From Oscillospiraceae bacterium (lineage in GTDB: Bacteria > Bacillota > Clostridia > Oscillospirales > Oscillospiraceae), in assembly GCA_017400415.1 (NCBI GenBank), contig JAFPTE010000133.1:1-11589 (forward strand): a stretch of 11,589 nucleotides of DNA. Direction: 5' to 3'. Under the pieces are notes generated by a model that saw nothing but the letters and a program-made list of their open reading frames with translations, ran no database searches and was not told where the DNA came from. Shown piece by piece: positions 1 through 6,475 of the stretch; positions within the stretch are counted from its first letter, which is position 1, and the number at the start of each line of letters is the position of its first letter. A program made the translations under genes and the position numbers.

Positions 1-143
1 CCACGGTCCTGCAGCTGGTGGACTACGTCCCCGGCGGCCTGGCCCTGGCCATATGCTACGATAAGTCCGAGAACATCTACGGCACCATCTTCCTGCACAT
101 GCTTTTAAACTTCGTGGCCGTGACGGTGACAATAGGGCTATAG
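1..143 (+). CDS. CPBP-family intramembrane metalloprotease, C-terminal fragment
   Basis: The window opens inside a plus-strand gene; complete codons begin at base 3 and the stop is TAG at 141-143, giving 46 visible residues. The visible part reads GLALAICYDKSENIYG, then TIFLHMLLNFVAV, a hydrophobic helix with the H-x3-N pattern. This matches the last conserved block of the CPBP (CAAX protease/bacteriocin-processing, Abi) family, where a tyrosine/threonine/asparagine-rich turn precedes a membrane helix bearing a metal-binding histidine followed by asparagine. Members are multi-pass membrane proteases with varied roles such as prenyl-protein processing or bacteriocin self-immunity; the substrate cannot be told here. 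The N-terminal glutamate motif (EExxxR) lies outside the window. A hairpin terminator follows 37 bases after the stop. Confidence 0.75.
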   Translation, partial: TVLQLVDYVPGGLALAICYDKSENIYGTIFLHMLLNFVAVTVTIGL

Positions 144-179
144 AAATCTTCGTCGCCGTGCTCGGAGGCATAAAAGAAA

Positions 180-205
180 AAATCCCACGCCCCGGCGTGG
201 GATTT
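180..205. terminator. Bidirectional hairpin terminator
   Basis: Perfect 12-bp stem, AAATCCCACGCC at 180-191 and GGCGTGGGATTT at 194-205. On the plus strand it is followed by GGTTTTATTT and can end the CPBP gene. On the minus strand it is followed by a long T-rich run (TTTTTTCTTTT, bases 182-172 region) and lies five bases after the stop of the minus-strand remnant at 210-266. The identical arms recur at 10066-10093. Confidence 0.8.
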
Positions 206-209
206 GGTT

Positions 210-266
210 TTATTTCCCGATGATCGGTACCCGTTTCAGGCCGTTTTCCGTAATGTCCCAGCGGAC
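210..266 (-). pseudogene. C-terminal remnant of a minus-strand gene
   Basis: Minus-strand frame reading VRWDITENGLKRVPIIGK and a TAA stop at 210-212. The stretch looks like real protein (charged, amphipathic, ordinary codons) and its stop sits just before a strong minus-strand terminator, as expected for the true end of a gene. Upstream (above base 267) the frame runs directly into repeat cluster 1, where it becomes the arginine/cysteine-rich translation typical of those repeats, and no promoter, ribosome site or conserved N-terminus is seen. I infer that the 5' part of the gene was lost when the repeat cluster formed. The parent family is not recognised. It could also be a chance open frame beside a terminator. 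Confidence 0.4.
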
Positions 267-599
267 GCAGGGGCGACACCTCATCCGGCCCTGACGGGCC
301 ACCTTCCCCTCAAGGGGAAGGCTATAGAGAAAGAGATTGCCCTTTGGCTTCCCCTGGAGGGGAAGCTGGCTGCCCGCAAGGGCAGACTGATGAGGTGTAA
401 ATGTATGGGGCAAATCAGCGGCAGGGGCGACACCTCATCCGGCCCTGACGGGCCACCTGTCTCGCTGCGGCTCGGTCACCGCACGGCTCTGACATGCCAC
501 CGGCATGTCATTCACTGCCGTGCGGCCGCTTCGCTACCCTCAAGGGGAAGGCTTCAGGGAAAGAGCTTGCCCTCAGGCTTCCCCTCGGAGGGGAAGGCT
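267..599 (-). repeat. Intergenic repeat cluster 1 (inverted-end units, 31-bp linker)
   Basis: The first unit, 276-398, is bounded by the perfect inverted repeat ACACCTCATC (276-285) / GATGAGGTGT (389-398). Inside lie, in order, a hairpin GGCCC-TGAC-GGGCC (287-300), a palindrome of CCTTCCCC/GGGGAAGG type (302-321), a spacer, a second such palindrome (348-365) and a hairpin CTGCCC-GCAA-GGGCAG (370-385). A 31-bp linker (399-429) leads to a second unit that starts at 430 with the same end. That unit is enlarged by a nested stem-loop (479-525), keeps a CTTCCCC palindrome near 578-598 and lacks its right end. Linker orientation is opposite to clusters 2 and 3. The cluster lies between convergent genes. 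Open frames across it are not genes. Confidence 0.8.
479..525. repeat. Nested stem-loop inside repeat cluster 1
   Basis: Outer arms CCGCACGGC (479-487) and GCCGTGCGG (517-525) enclose a second perfect hairpin, GACATGCC (491-498) / GGCATGTC (502-509) with a 3-base loop. It interrupts the normal order of modules in the second unit of the cluster. Confidence 0.75.
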
Positions 600-610
600 T
601 TTATGGGCGC

Positions 611-638
611 AAAAAAGGCAGCCCGGGGGGCTGCCTTT
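611..638 (-). terminator. Rho-independent terminator of the murI-argS operon
   Basis: Ten-bp stem AAAGGCAGCC (614-623) / GGCTGCCTTT (629-638) with a G/C loop. On the minus strand the stem is followed by six T residues (bases 616-611). It starts four bases after the argS stop codon, so it ends the operon. Confidence 0.9.
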
Positions 639-641
639 CGT

Positions 642-2339
642 TTACATCTTTTCCGGGGCGGAGACGCCCACGATGGCCAGGGCGTTCTCGATGGTGATGC
701 GGACGGAGTCCGCCAGCTTGAGCCGGGCGGCCAGGAGATGAGGCTCGGCGCCTCTTATGCGGCAGGCGTTATAAAACCGGTGGAACCGGGCAGCCAGCTC
801 TATGGCGTAGCGGTTTATGCGGCTGGGGTCATAGTCCCGGGCGGCCAGCTTTATCTCCTCCGGGAAGACGGCCAGCTGCTTGATGAGCTCCCGCTCCTCC
901 GGCTCCCTGAGAAGGGAGAAATCGGCGTCCTTTGCCGGGGGGACGGGCACCCCGTCCTCCGCCAGGGCGGCGATGAGGCTGCATATTCTGGCGTGGGCGT
1001 ACTGGACGTAGTACACCGGGTTTTCGCTGTCCTGCCGGACGGCCAGGCCCAGGTCGAACTCCAGGTGGGTATCCGGCTTGGCGTTGAAGAAGAAGCGGCA
1101 GGCGTCCACGCTGATCTCGTCCAAGAGGTCCGCCAGGGTCAGGGCCTTGCCCGTGCGCTTGGATACCTTCACGGTCTCCCCGTCCCGCACCAGGCGGACC
1201 ATCTGCATGATGAGGAAGTCCAGCTTCCCGGCGTCGATGGGGATGCAGGGGGCGGAGCAGGTGGCCTTGAACCGGATGGCGTGGCCGTGGTGGTCGGCGC
1301 CCCAAACGTCGATGACTCTGTCAAAGCCACGGACGGCGAACTTGTTTATATGGTAGGCGATATCCACGGCGTAATAGGTGTAGAAGCCGTTGGCCCGGCG
1401 GAGGACCTCGTCCTTATCGGCCCCCAGGTCCGTATTCTTAAGCCACACGGCCCCGTCCTTTTCGTAGGTCAGGCCGTTTTCCGTAAGCATATCCACCACC
1501 TGCCGGACAGCGCCGGACTTATGGAGGCTGGATTCCAGGAACCAGTTGTCAAACTTTATGCCGTATCTGGCCAGGTCCCGCTGCATCCGGGCGATGTTCC
1601 GGGGCAGGGCGTACTCCGTGAAGATCCGGCGGCTCTGAGCCGGGTCCATATCCACGTACTTTTCCCCGTCCTTATCGTAAATCTCCTGGGCCAGCTCCTT
1701 GATATCGTCCCCGTGGTAGCCGTCCTCCGGGAACTCTATCATATCTACTCCCAGGCAGATCTGCAGGTACCGGGCCTCGATGCTCTTGCCGAAAAGGTCC
1801 ACCTGGTTGCCGGCGTCGTTTACGTAGAACTCACGGTAAACGTCATAGCCCGCCCGGTCCAGAACGGAGGCCAGGGCGTCCCCCAGCACGCCGCCTCTGG
1901 CGTTGCCGATGGTCATGGGGCCCGTGGGGTTGGCGGAGACGAACTCCACCATGACCCTCTCCCCGGCTCCCATGGTGCTGCGGCCGTAATTGGCTCCGTC
2001 GGCCTCGATGCCGGAGAGCACGTCCCCGTACCAGCCGGGGCCCAGCCGGAAGTTTATAAACCCGGGGCCCGCCACCTCGGCGGACTCGAAGGGCGAGGCG
2101 TCAAGGTCCATATTGGCCACAAGGGTCTCGGCGATATACCTGGGGGCCTTGTGCATATCCCGGGCGGCGGCCATGGCGGCGGAGGAGGCGTAGTCCCCGT
2201 TGGCGGTATCCTTGGGTATCTCCAGGGTGCCCTTAAGGGTGACGCCGGCGGGCAGAAGGCCCTGGGCTGCGGCCTTTTCATAGGCTGCGTCTATGAGCTT
2301 GGCGGCCTCGGTGCGGGCCTTTTCTATCATGTTTGTCAT
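642..2339 (-). CDS. argS: Arginyl-tRNA synthetase
   Basis: Class I aminoacyl-tRNA synthetase that charges tRNA-Arg in the cytoplasm; 565 residues, the usual length. An N-terminal additional domain (about 1-100) precedes the Rossmann catalytic core with the conserved SANPTGP stretch (135-141). Also visible are VNDAGNQ (173-179), VWGADHHGH (345-353) and the KMSKS-type loop KVSKR (391-395). The DALR anticodon-binding domain (about 440-565) ends in the typical GVSAPEKM. The HIGH signature reads T143-I-G-N146: the second His is Asn, as in many clostridial enzymes, and the first His is Thr, which is unusual and confirmed in the bases at 1900-1935. The start ATG (2339-2337) has a good AGGAGAG site and overlaps the stop of the upstream DUF1934 gene (ATGA), so translation is coupled. 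A terminator follows immediately. Confidence 0.97.
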   Translation of the reverse strand: MTNMIEKARTEAAKLIDAAYEKAAAQGLLPAGVTLKGTLEIPKDTANGDYASSAAMAAARDMHKAPRYIAETLVANMDLDASPFESAEVAGPGFINFRLGPGWYGDVLSGIEADGANYGRSTMGAGERVMVEFVSANPTGPMTIGNARGGVLGDALASVLDRAGYDVYREFYVNDAGNQVDLFGKSIEARYLQICLGVDMIEFPEDGYHGDDIKELAQEIYDKDGEKYVDMDPAQSRRIFTEYALPRNIARMQRDLARYGIKFDNWFLESSLHKSGAVRQVVDMLTENGLTYEKDGAVWLKNTDLGADKDEVLRRANGFYTYYAVDIAYHINKFAVRGFDRVIDVWGADHHGHAIRFKATCSAPCIPIDAGKLDFLIMQMVRLVRDGETVKVSKRTGKALTLADLLDEISVDACRFFFNAKPDTHLEFDLGLAVRQDSENPVYYVQYAHARICSLIAALAEDGVPVPPAKDADFSLLREPEERELIKQLAVFPEEIKLAARDYDPSRINRYAIELAARFHRFYNACRIRGAEPHLLAARLKLADSVRITIENALAIVGVSAPEKM

Positions 2340-2797
2340 TGCTTTCTCTCCTGCTGCTGTTTTCTGATGTCTACGGTAACGTTGTTTCTGGAGGCCATGT
2401 CGAACATATCCAGGGTGTAGTTTATCCGGAGCCTGCCGCCGTTTTCCATAAGGCGGTTCTCGATATCCCTGGTGCCCAGGCCCATGGTCACGGAGCCGTA
2501 GGGTGTGTTGTAAACGAAATAGTGCTTCTTGCCCTCCTCAAAGAGCATCTGCATGCCCACCTGGCCCTCACGGGTTATGGTGACGGCCTGGGGCGTTACG
2601 GAGAAGGAGGTCTTTGTGCCGCTCATGCCGGTGAGCTCCGTCTCCATATATTCAAAGTAAATGTTTCCGGGGGAGTAGCTGTATGTACCGGTGGTGTTCA
2701 GCTCAATCTCGTCCCCCTCCTCCGAGGTGCCCAGCAGGCCCTTTACGGAGATGATGGCGTCGAAGCCCTGCGGGGCCTCTTCTTTTTTCTTTCTCAT
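2336..2797 (-). CDS. DUF1934 (YwiB-like) beta-barrel protein
   Basis: 153-residue protein without signal peptide or membrane segment, dominated by alternating beta-strand patterns. The central stretch with ITREGQVGMQM, a Tyr-Asn-TPYGSVTMGLGT block and a DIENRL turn matches the DUF1934 family. Bacillus YwiB belongs to that family and its gene also sits directly upstream of argS. The family forms a small lipocalin-like barrel of unknown function. The start ATG at 2797-2795 overlaps the murI stop (ATGA) and its own TGA overlaps the argS start in the same way, so the three genes are translated as a chain. The basic, Lys/Gln/Arg-rich ends are probably disordered. Family assignment rests on motif pattern and gene order; the cellular role is unknown. 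Confidence 0.85.
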   Translation of the reverse strand: MRKKKEEAPQGFDAIISVKGLLGTSEEGDEIELNTTGTYSYSPGNIYFEYMETELTGMSGTKTSFSVTPQAVTITREGQVGMQMLFEEGKKHYFVYNTPYGSVTMGLGTRDIENRLMENGGRLRINYTLDMFDMASRNNVTVDIRKQQQERKQ

Positions 2798-3618
2798 AGC
2801 TCGTCAACGCTGATGTGCCGCACCTCGCCCCGGAGGGAGCCGCCCAGGAACAGCTCTGCAGCCTCCCGGAAGGAATCCGGATTATCCGAGACAAAGTAGC
2901 GGTGACACCCGCCCTCCTCTTTCTCTGAAAGCATATCGTTTTCTTTAAGGCACCGGGCCAGCCGCAGGGCGGTCTGGGCCCCCGTGTCCACCAGCCTTAC
3001 CTCCGGGCCCATGATGCGCCCGATGGTGCCTGCAATTATGGGGAAATGGGTACAGCCCAGGATAAGGGTATCCACCCGGGCCTCCTTCATAGGCTCCAGG
3101 TACTCCCGGGCCACCAGGTCCAGCACCGGGTCTGCGTCCCCGATCTTCCCGGCCTCCACCAGAGGCACGAACAGGGGGCAGGCGTTCTTCACCACCCGGG
3201 CGTCGGGCCGGAGGGCCAGAATGGCCTCGTCATAGGCCCGGCTCTTTATGGAGGCCTTGGTGCCGATGACGCCGATGCGGCCGGAACGGGTGGCCGCCGC
3301 CGCTGCGGCTGCCGCCGCCTCCACCACCCCGAACACCGGAATGTCGCTCCGGGCGGCGATCTCGTCCAGGCCGTTGGTGCTGACGGTGCCGCAGGCTGCA
3401 AGCACCGCCTTTATGTCGAAGGACCGGAGGAAGGCTATATCCTGCCGGGCGTACTTCATTATGGTTTCACGGCTGCGGCCGCCGTAGGGAACCCGGCCGG
3501 TGTCGCCGAAGTAGATTATATCCTCCCCCGGGAGGATGCGGCTCAGGGAGCGCAGGGCCGTAAGGCCACCCAGGCCGGAGTCAAAAACCCCGATAGGACG
3601 GTTATCCAGGGAAATCAC
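2794..3618 (-). CDS. murI: Glutamate racemase
   Basis: Converts L-glutamate to D-glutamate for peptidoglycan, cofactor-independent, cytoplasmic; 274 residues, normal length. Seen are the N-terminal GVFDSGLGGL (10-19), the PYG loop (44-46), the first catalytic Cys in AACGTVS (C76; Gly replaces the more common Asn) and the second in LGCTHFP (C189). A run of nine alanines (101-109) encoded by GC-rich repeats lies after FGVVE. The start is uncertain. I give GTG at 3618-3616, the only usual start codon between the upstream in-frame stop and the conserved N-terminus, but the AAGGA-like site lies only about two bases before it. ATT at 3615 or CTG at 3609 would be better spaced. First gene of the operon with DUF1934 and argS. 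Confidence 0.96.
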   Translation of the reverse strand: MISLDNRPIGVFDSGLGGLTALRSLSRILPGEDIIYFGDTGRVPYGGRSRETIMKYARQDIAFLRSFDIKAVLAACGTVSTNGLDEIAARSDIPVFGVVEAAAAAAAAATRSGRIGVIGTKASIKSRAYDEAILALRPDARVVKNACPLFVPLVEAGKIGDADPVLDLVAREYLEPMKEARVDTLILGCTHFPIIAGTIGRIMGPEVRLVDTGAQTALRLARCLKENDMLSEKEEGGCHRYFVSDNPDSFREAAELFLGGSLRGEVRHISVDEL

Positions 3619-3654
3619 ATCCTTAACTCTTGATTATTCAGGGGCGTATATTAT

Positions 3655-3683
3655 AATATAGTTTAAATTTCAAAATAAAACAA
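3655..3683 (-). promoter_or_regulatory. Promoter of the murI-ywiB-argS operon (predicted)
   Basis: On the minus strand TTGTTT (3683-3678) is followed after 17 bases by TATATT (3660-3655); an overlapping TATAAT lies five bases further on (3655-3650). The predicted transcript starts about 30 bases before the murI start. The gap is clearly AT-rich compared with the genes around it. Confidence 0.5.
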
Positions 3684-3713
3684 GTGGAAAATGTAGAATT
3701 TCTTTCAGAGATT

Positions 3714-3758
3714 TGATATAATGTAAGGTGGGACTGCACAAGAAAGGGTCCCGGGAGG
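3714..3758 (+). promoter_or_regulatory. Extended -10 promoter and ribosome site for the 3765 operon
   Basis: TGATATAAT at 3714-3722 is a consensus -10 box with the TGn extension; the -35 region (around 3694) is poor, as is usual for extended -10 promoters. A ribosome binding site GGGAGG at 3753-3758 lies six bases before the ATG. The predicted leader of about 35 bases is too short for a riboswitch. Confidence 0.65.
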
Positions 3759-3764
3759 CATTCT

Positions 3765-4178
3765 ATGGTTAATTTACAGCTTACAGACCTGCAATTCCGC
3801 AGGCTTTTGGATATGGTCTACGTGGGAAACTGGATACTGAACTCCACCCGGGAGGATGACCGCATCAGGGACTATGACGACATGGAGGGGCTCATCTTCT
3901 CCCAGTGTCTGAAAAACGGCGCCGAAAGGCTCTGCCGCCGGGACCGGGACCGGGTCCGTCCCTCGGAGGAGTACGTCCGGGGCGGCATACACGAGGCCAT
4001 CATGGACTATGAGGACGCAGTCTTCTACGAGATACTGGCGGAGGAGCTGGCCAGGCGGGATATCTCCCGGGAGGAGCCCCAGGTCCAGGAGGACGAGTGC
4101 ATTCTGGACGAGCGGATTCTGGAATACATTGAGGAATTTGAAGAAAACGGCATCGAGAATATAACTCTGGAAAAGTGA
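3765..4178 (+). CDS. Acidic conserved-looking hypothetical protein
   Basis: 137 residues, soluble, no signal peptide. The N-terminus alternates hydrophobic and charged residues (LTDLQFRRLLDMVYVGNWIL), suggesting a helical packed domain to about residue 100. The last third is strongly acidic (many Glu/Asp, EYIEEFEENGIEN), typical of a flexible or partner-binding tail. Three cysteines are scattered with no metal motif. The start is supported by GGGAGG six bases upstream and a clear promoter. It is first in an operon: 13 bases separate it from the XpaC-domain gene. I do not recognise the family and assign no function. The ordinary codon use and promoter make it a real gene. Confidence 0.8.
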   Translation: MVNLQLTDLQFRRLLDMVYVGNWILNSTREDDRIRDYDDMEGLIFSQCLKNGAERLCRRDRDRVRPSEEYVRGGIHEAIMDYEDAVFYEILAEELARRDISREEPQVQEDECILDERILEYIEEFEENGIENITLEK

Positions 4179-4191
4179 GGGGGCCCTACGG

Positions 4192-5664
4192 ATGAATTCC
4201 AAGAAGAATAACGACTTTTCTGCGGGCAGCTTTCTGCTCATAGCCATCTTTTTCGCCACGGGCCTCTGGCCCCTGGGCATCGGCCTTCTGCTGTACAAGC
4301 TGGGGGTGTTTGACATCTTCCGCTCCGGCGGGTCCCGGAGCTCCCTGAGCCAGGAGACCGCCCGCCAGCAGAAATACAAGCTCATGAGCATCGGGTCCCA
4401 GGCCCTCTCCATCGAGCACATGGCCTCCGCCGTGGGCATAAGCTTTGAGAGCTGCCTGCGGGAGGTCCAGAAGATGGTGGCCTCCGGCGATTTCGGCAAG
4501 AACGCCTACATCAACTACGTGGACAAGACCCTGGTGCTGACGGACCTTTCAAGGCAGAACCGGCAGCAGAACACCCGCACCTCCTCCAGCTACTCCACCA
4601 CCTACTCCGGCGTCTCCAAGACCCCGGTGCACTACTCCTCCGGCAGGACAGGCGGCGCACCCCTGGACCACAAGGCCGCCCAGTACACCGCCCCGGCCAT
4701 TCAGGAGGCCGCCGGCTCCAAGGTGACCCAGAGCACCTCCTCCGCCAAGAAGCCCGAGACCACAGCCCAGCAGCAGAAGAAGAACCGGGAGAAGGAGATA
4801 AACGGGGACACCCCGGTGGTGCTCCTGGCCATCGGCGCCCTGCTGATCCTCTCCGGCACCCTTCTCTTCACCGGCGCCCTGGGGGATATCCTCACCGGCG
4901 TGCCCAACATCTCCGGCCTGCTGGCCGCCATATCCATGCTCATCGGCGGCGGCGTCTCCATTGCGGCCCGCATCGGCCTCAAGCGCCGGGCCCAGCGCAT
5001 CACCAGCTACCTGGTGGTCATCGGCGGCCGGGACTATGTGGAGCTCCGGGAGCTGTGCACCACCTGCGGCGTGAAGGAGAAGACCCTGAAGCGGGATATT
5101 GAGGTCATGCTGGAAAAGGGCCTTCTGGGCGAGACCGCCTACGTGGACCAGGGCAACGGCATCCTCATCCTGAAGCCCGGCGCAGCCCCTGCCAAGGAGG
5201 CGGAGCCGGAGGCCCCCACGGATGACGAGGGCCGCTACCGCCAGATCCTGCGGGAGATCCGCAAGGTGAACGACGATATTCCGGACCCGGATATCTCCGC
5301 CCGCATAGACGAGATGGAGGACCTGACCGCCAAGATCTTCAAGGCGGTCCAGGACAAGCCGGAGCGCCTGCCCCAGATAAAGAGCTTCATGAGCTACTAC
5401 CTGCCTACGGCCCTCAAGCTCCTCCACTCCTATGCCGAGTTCGACTCTGCCGGGGCGGAGGGCGACAACGTGAAGACCGCCAAGGCGGATATCGAGCGGA
5501 TACTGGACATGCTGGTGGAGGGCTTCCGGAAGCAGCTGGATAAGCTCTACGAGTCCGACGCCATGGATATCACAACGGATATAAACGTCCTGGAAAACAT
5601 GCTGAAGCGTGACGGCCTGAACTCGGACGGCTCCGAGTTCGGCCAGGTCCTGGGCGGTCACTGA
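4192..5664 (+). CDS. Membrane protein with two winged-helix-like modules and a C-terminal XpaC domain
   Basis: 490 residues. In order: a hydrophobic hairpin (about 13-38); a helical winged-helix-like module (61-117, with QALSIEHMASAVGISFESCLREVQ in the helix-turn-helix position); a Ser/Thr/Gln-rich low-complexity linker (120-205); two membrane helices (208-229 and 239-261); and a second module (269-328) of the same plan (YVELRELCTTCGVKEKTLKRDIEVMLEKG). After an acidic linker, helices from about 346 to 476 resemble the XpaC domain (so-called 5-bromo-4-chloroindolyl phosphate hydrolysis family, often paired with TelA). Key features are IDEMEDLTAKIF, YLPTALKLL and ITTDINVLENMLKRDGL. XpaC/TelA proteins are linked to envelope or toxic-anion stress, but their biochemical role is unclear. 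No telA lies in the window. The ribosome site GAGGGGG is about eight bases upstream; an HMA gene follows 15 bases later. Confidence 0.85.
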   Translation: MNSKKNNDFSAGSFLLIAIFFATGLWPLGIGLLLYKLGVFDIFRSGGSRSSLSQETARQQKYKLMSIGSQALSIEHMASAVGISFESCLREVQKMVASGDFGKNAYINYVDKTLVLTDLSRQNRQQNTRTSSSYSTTYSGVSKTPVHYSSGRTGGAPLDHKAAQYTAPAIQEAAGSKVTQSTSSAKKPETTAQQQKKNREKEINGDTPVVLLAIGALLILSGTLLFTGALGDILTGVPNISGLLAAISMLIGGGVSIAARIGLKRRAQRITSYLVVIGGRDYVELRELCTTCGVKEKTLKRDIEVMLEKGLLGETAYVDQGNGILILKPGAAPAKEAEPEAPTDDEGRYRQILREIRKVNDDIPDPDISARIDEMEDLTAKIFKAVQDKPERLPQIKSFMSYYLPTALKLLHSYAEFDSAGAEGDNVKTAKADIERILDMLVEGFRKQLDKLYESDAMDITTDINVLENMLKRDGLNSDGSEFGQVLGGH

Positions 5665-5679
5665 TAAGGAGGAAGAATT

Positions 5680-5934
5680 ATGGTAAAGACGGTTATTAAG
5701 GTTGACGGCATGATGTGCCCCATGTGCGAGAGCCACGTAAACGAGGCGGTCCGGAAGGCCACCGGCTTCGATAACGTGAAGAGCGACCACAAGAAGGGCG
5801 AGACCGTGGTCATCGGCGAGGCCGCCGTTTCCGAGGAGGCCGCCCACGCCGCCATCGACCCCACAGGCTACACCGTCCTGGGCGTCCGCAGCGAGCCCTG
5901 GGAGAAGAAAAAGCTCTTCGGCATATTCGGGTGA
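5680..5934 (+). CDS. Heavy-metal-associated (HMA) domain protein, copper-chaperone-like
   Basis: 84 residues forming one HMA ferredoxin-like fold. The metal site is GMMCPMC with Cys13 and Cys16 (CxxC), preceded by the beta strand VIKVDG and followed by helix ESHVNEAVRKA. The hydrophobic GEAAVSEEAAHAAI helix and YTVLGV strand complete the fold. Such proteins bind Cu(I) or a similar soft metal and hand it to an exporter ATPase; no ATPase or CsoR/CopY regulator is in the window, so the partner must lie elsewhere. The short C-terminal tail WEKKKLFGIFG is basic and hydrophobic. The ribosome site AAGGAGG (5666-5672) seven bases before the ATG is very strong. It is the last gene of the operon starting at 3765; the operon runs into repeat cluster 2 and ends at the hairpin at 6321. 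Confidence 0.92.
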   Translation: MVKTVIKVDGMMCPMCESHVNEAVRKATGFDNVKSDHKKGETVVIGEAAVSEEAAHAAIDPTGYTVLGVRSEPWEKKKLFGIFG

Positions 5935-5940
5935 AGTCTC

Positions 5941-6320
5941 TCCCCCCTTGTGTAAAGGGGGGCTCGTCCGCTTACACCTCATCAGTCGCCTCCGGCGACG
6001 GCTCCCGCACAAGGGGAAGCCAAAGGGCAGTCTCTTTCTTCAAAGCCTTCCCCTGGAGGGGAAGGTGGCACGGCGCAAGCCGTGACGGATGAGGTGTCGC
6101 CTTTTCTGCAATTCTGACCTATACACTTACACCTCATCAGTCGCCTCCGGCGACAGCTTCCCCTCAAGGGGAAGCCTGAGGGCAAGAGGAAAGCCCCCCT
6201 TGTGTAAAGGGGGGTGGCCGTCAGGCCGGGGGGATTGACACAGCACTTCTGCCGGTTTTGCCCATACGCTTACACCTCATCAGTCGCCTCCGGCGACAGC
6301 TCCCGCACACAAGAAAGCCA
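5941..6320 (+). repeat. Intergenic repeat cluster 2
   Basis: The cluster starts with a C6/G6 hairpin (5942-5962 region). Unit one, 5974-6097, has ends ACACCTCATC and GATGAGGTGT, hairpin GTCGCC-TCC-GGCGAC (5985-5999), a CCTTCCCC palindrome (6046-6065) and hairpin CACGGC-GCAA-GCCGTG (6069-6084). A 31-bp linker (6098-6128) leads to unit two at 6129. Its left half is the same kind, but its right half is a different module: C6...G6 hairpin (6194-6214), GGCC-GTCA-GGCC (6216-6227) and a GGGGGGATTGACAC end. A third unit beginning at 6272 keeps only its left end and first hairpin, then stops at the terminator. The 380-base region holds no credible gene. Confidence 0.8.
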
Positions 6321-6353
6321 AGGCCCGCCGCAGGAAGCTGCGGCGGGCCTTTT
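6321..6353 (+). terminator. Strong hairpin terminator after the HMA operon
   Basis: Perfect 13-bp stem, 6321-6333 (AGGCCCGCCGCAG) with 6338-6350, loop GAAG, followed by TTTT. It insulates the lipoprotein gene at 6476 from upstream transcription. Confidence 0.85.
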
Positions 6354-6395
6354 GTGCGCCGAAAAATCTGTATTTCAGAAAATCGCAGCTCATTG

Positions 6396-6424
6396 TTGAC
6401 ATTGTAAATGGTGTATGATATAAC
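6396..6424 (+). promoter_or_regulatory. Near-consensus sigma-70-type promoter of the 6476 lipoprotein gene
   Basis: TTGACA at 6396-6401, a 17-base spacer, and TATAAC at 6419-6424 with a TG one base upstream (extended -10). This is the best promoter in the window. The octamer TGTAAATG occurs at 6403-6410 (in the spacer) and again at 6430-6437 (around the start of transcription), a spacing of 27 bases, which could be an operator. The ribosome site AAGGAGG at 6461-6467 lies eight bases before the ATG. Confidence 0.85.
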
Positions 6425-6475
6425 ATAACTGTAAATGCTTTTTCCTGAAAACCGAATAATAAGGAGGCTGTTTTC

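Noticed and set aside
267..600. Insertion sequence or transposase remnant in the repeat clusters
   Set aside because: No transposase-like frame or target duplication is visible; at most the units are non-autonomous.
204..2420. 738-codon plus-strand open frame across argS
   Set aside because: It is antisense to argS, which has unambiguous synthetase motifs; the frame is open because of high GC bias and its first part lies in repeats.
3290..3320. Nine-alanine tract in MurI as a phase-variable repeat
   Set aside because: The codons are mixed GCC, GCG and GCT, so there is no pure tract prone to slippage, and changes by whole codons would stay in frame.
3723..3764. Riboswitch or T-box leader between murI and the 3765 operon
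   Set aside because: The leaders predicted from both promoters are only about 30-35 bases, too short for a riboswitch or T-box.
4549..6012. 487-codon minus-strand open frame
   Set aside because: It is antisense to the XpaC-domain and HMA genes, is low in complexity (Gly/Leu/Val rich), has no ribosome site, and starts in repeat sequence.
5982..6185. Short frames encoding GSCRRRRLMRCKC-type peptides in the repeat clusters
   Set aside because: These are translations of the CCTTCCCC and GATGAGGTGT repeats read on one strand; the same peptide appears wherever the repeat does, with no ribosome site.
5941..6320. CRISPR array
   Set aside because: Units are about 124 bp, internally palindromic and separated by related linkers, not short identical repeats with unique spacers, and no cas gene is present.
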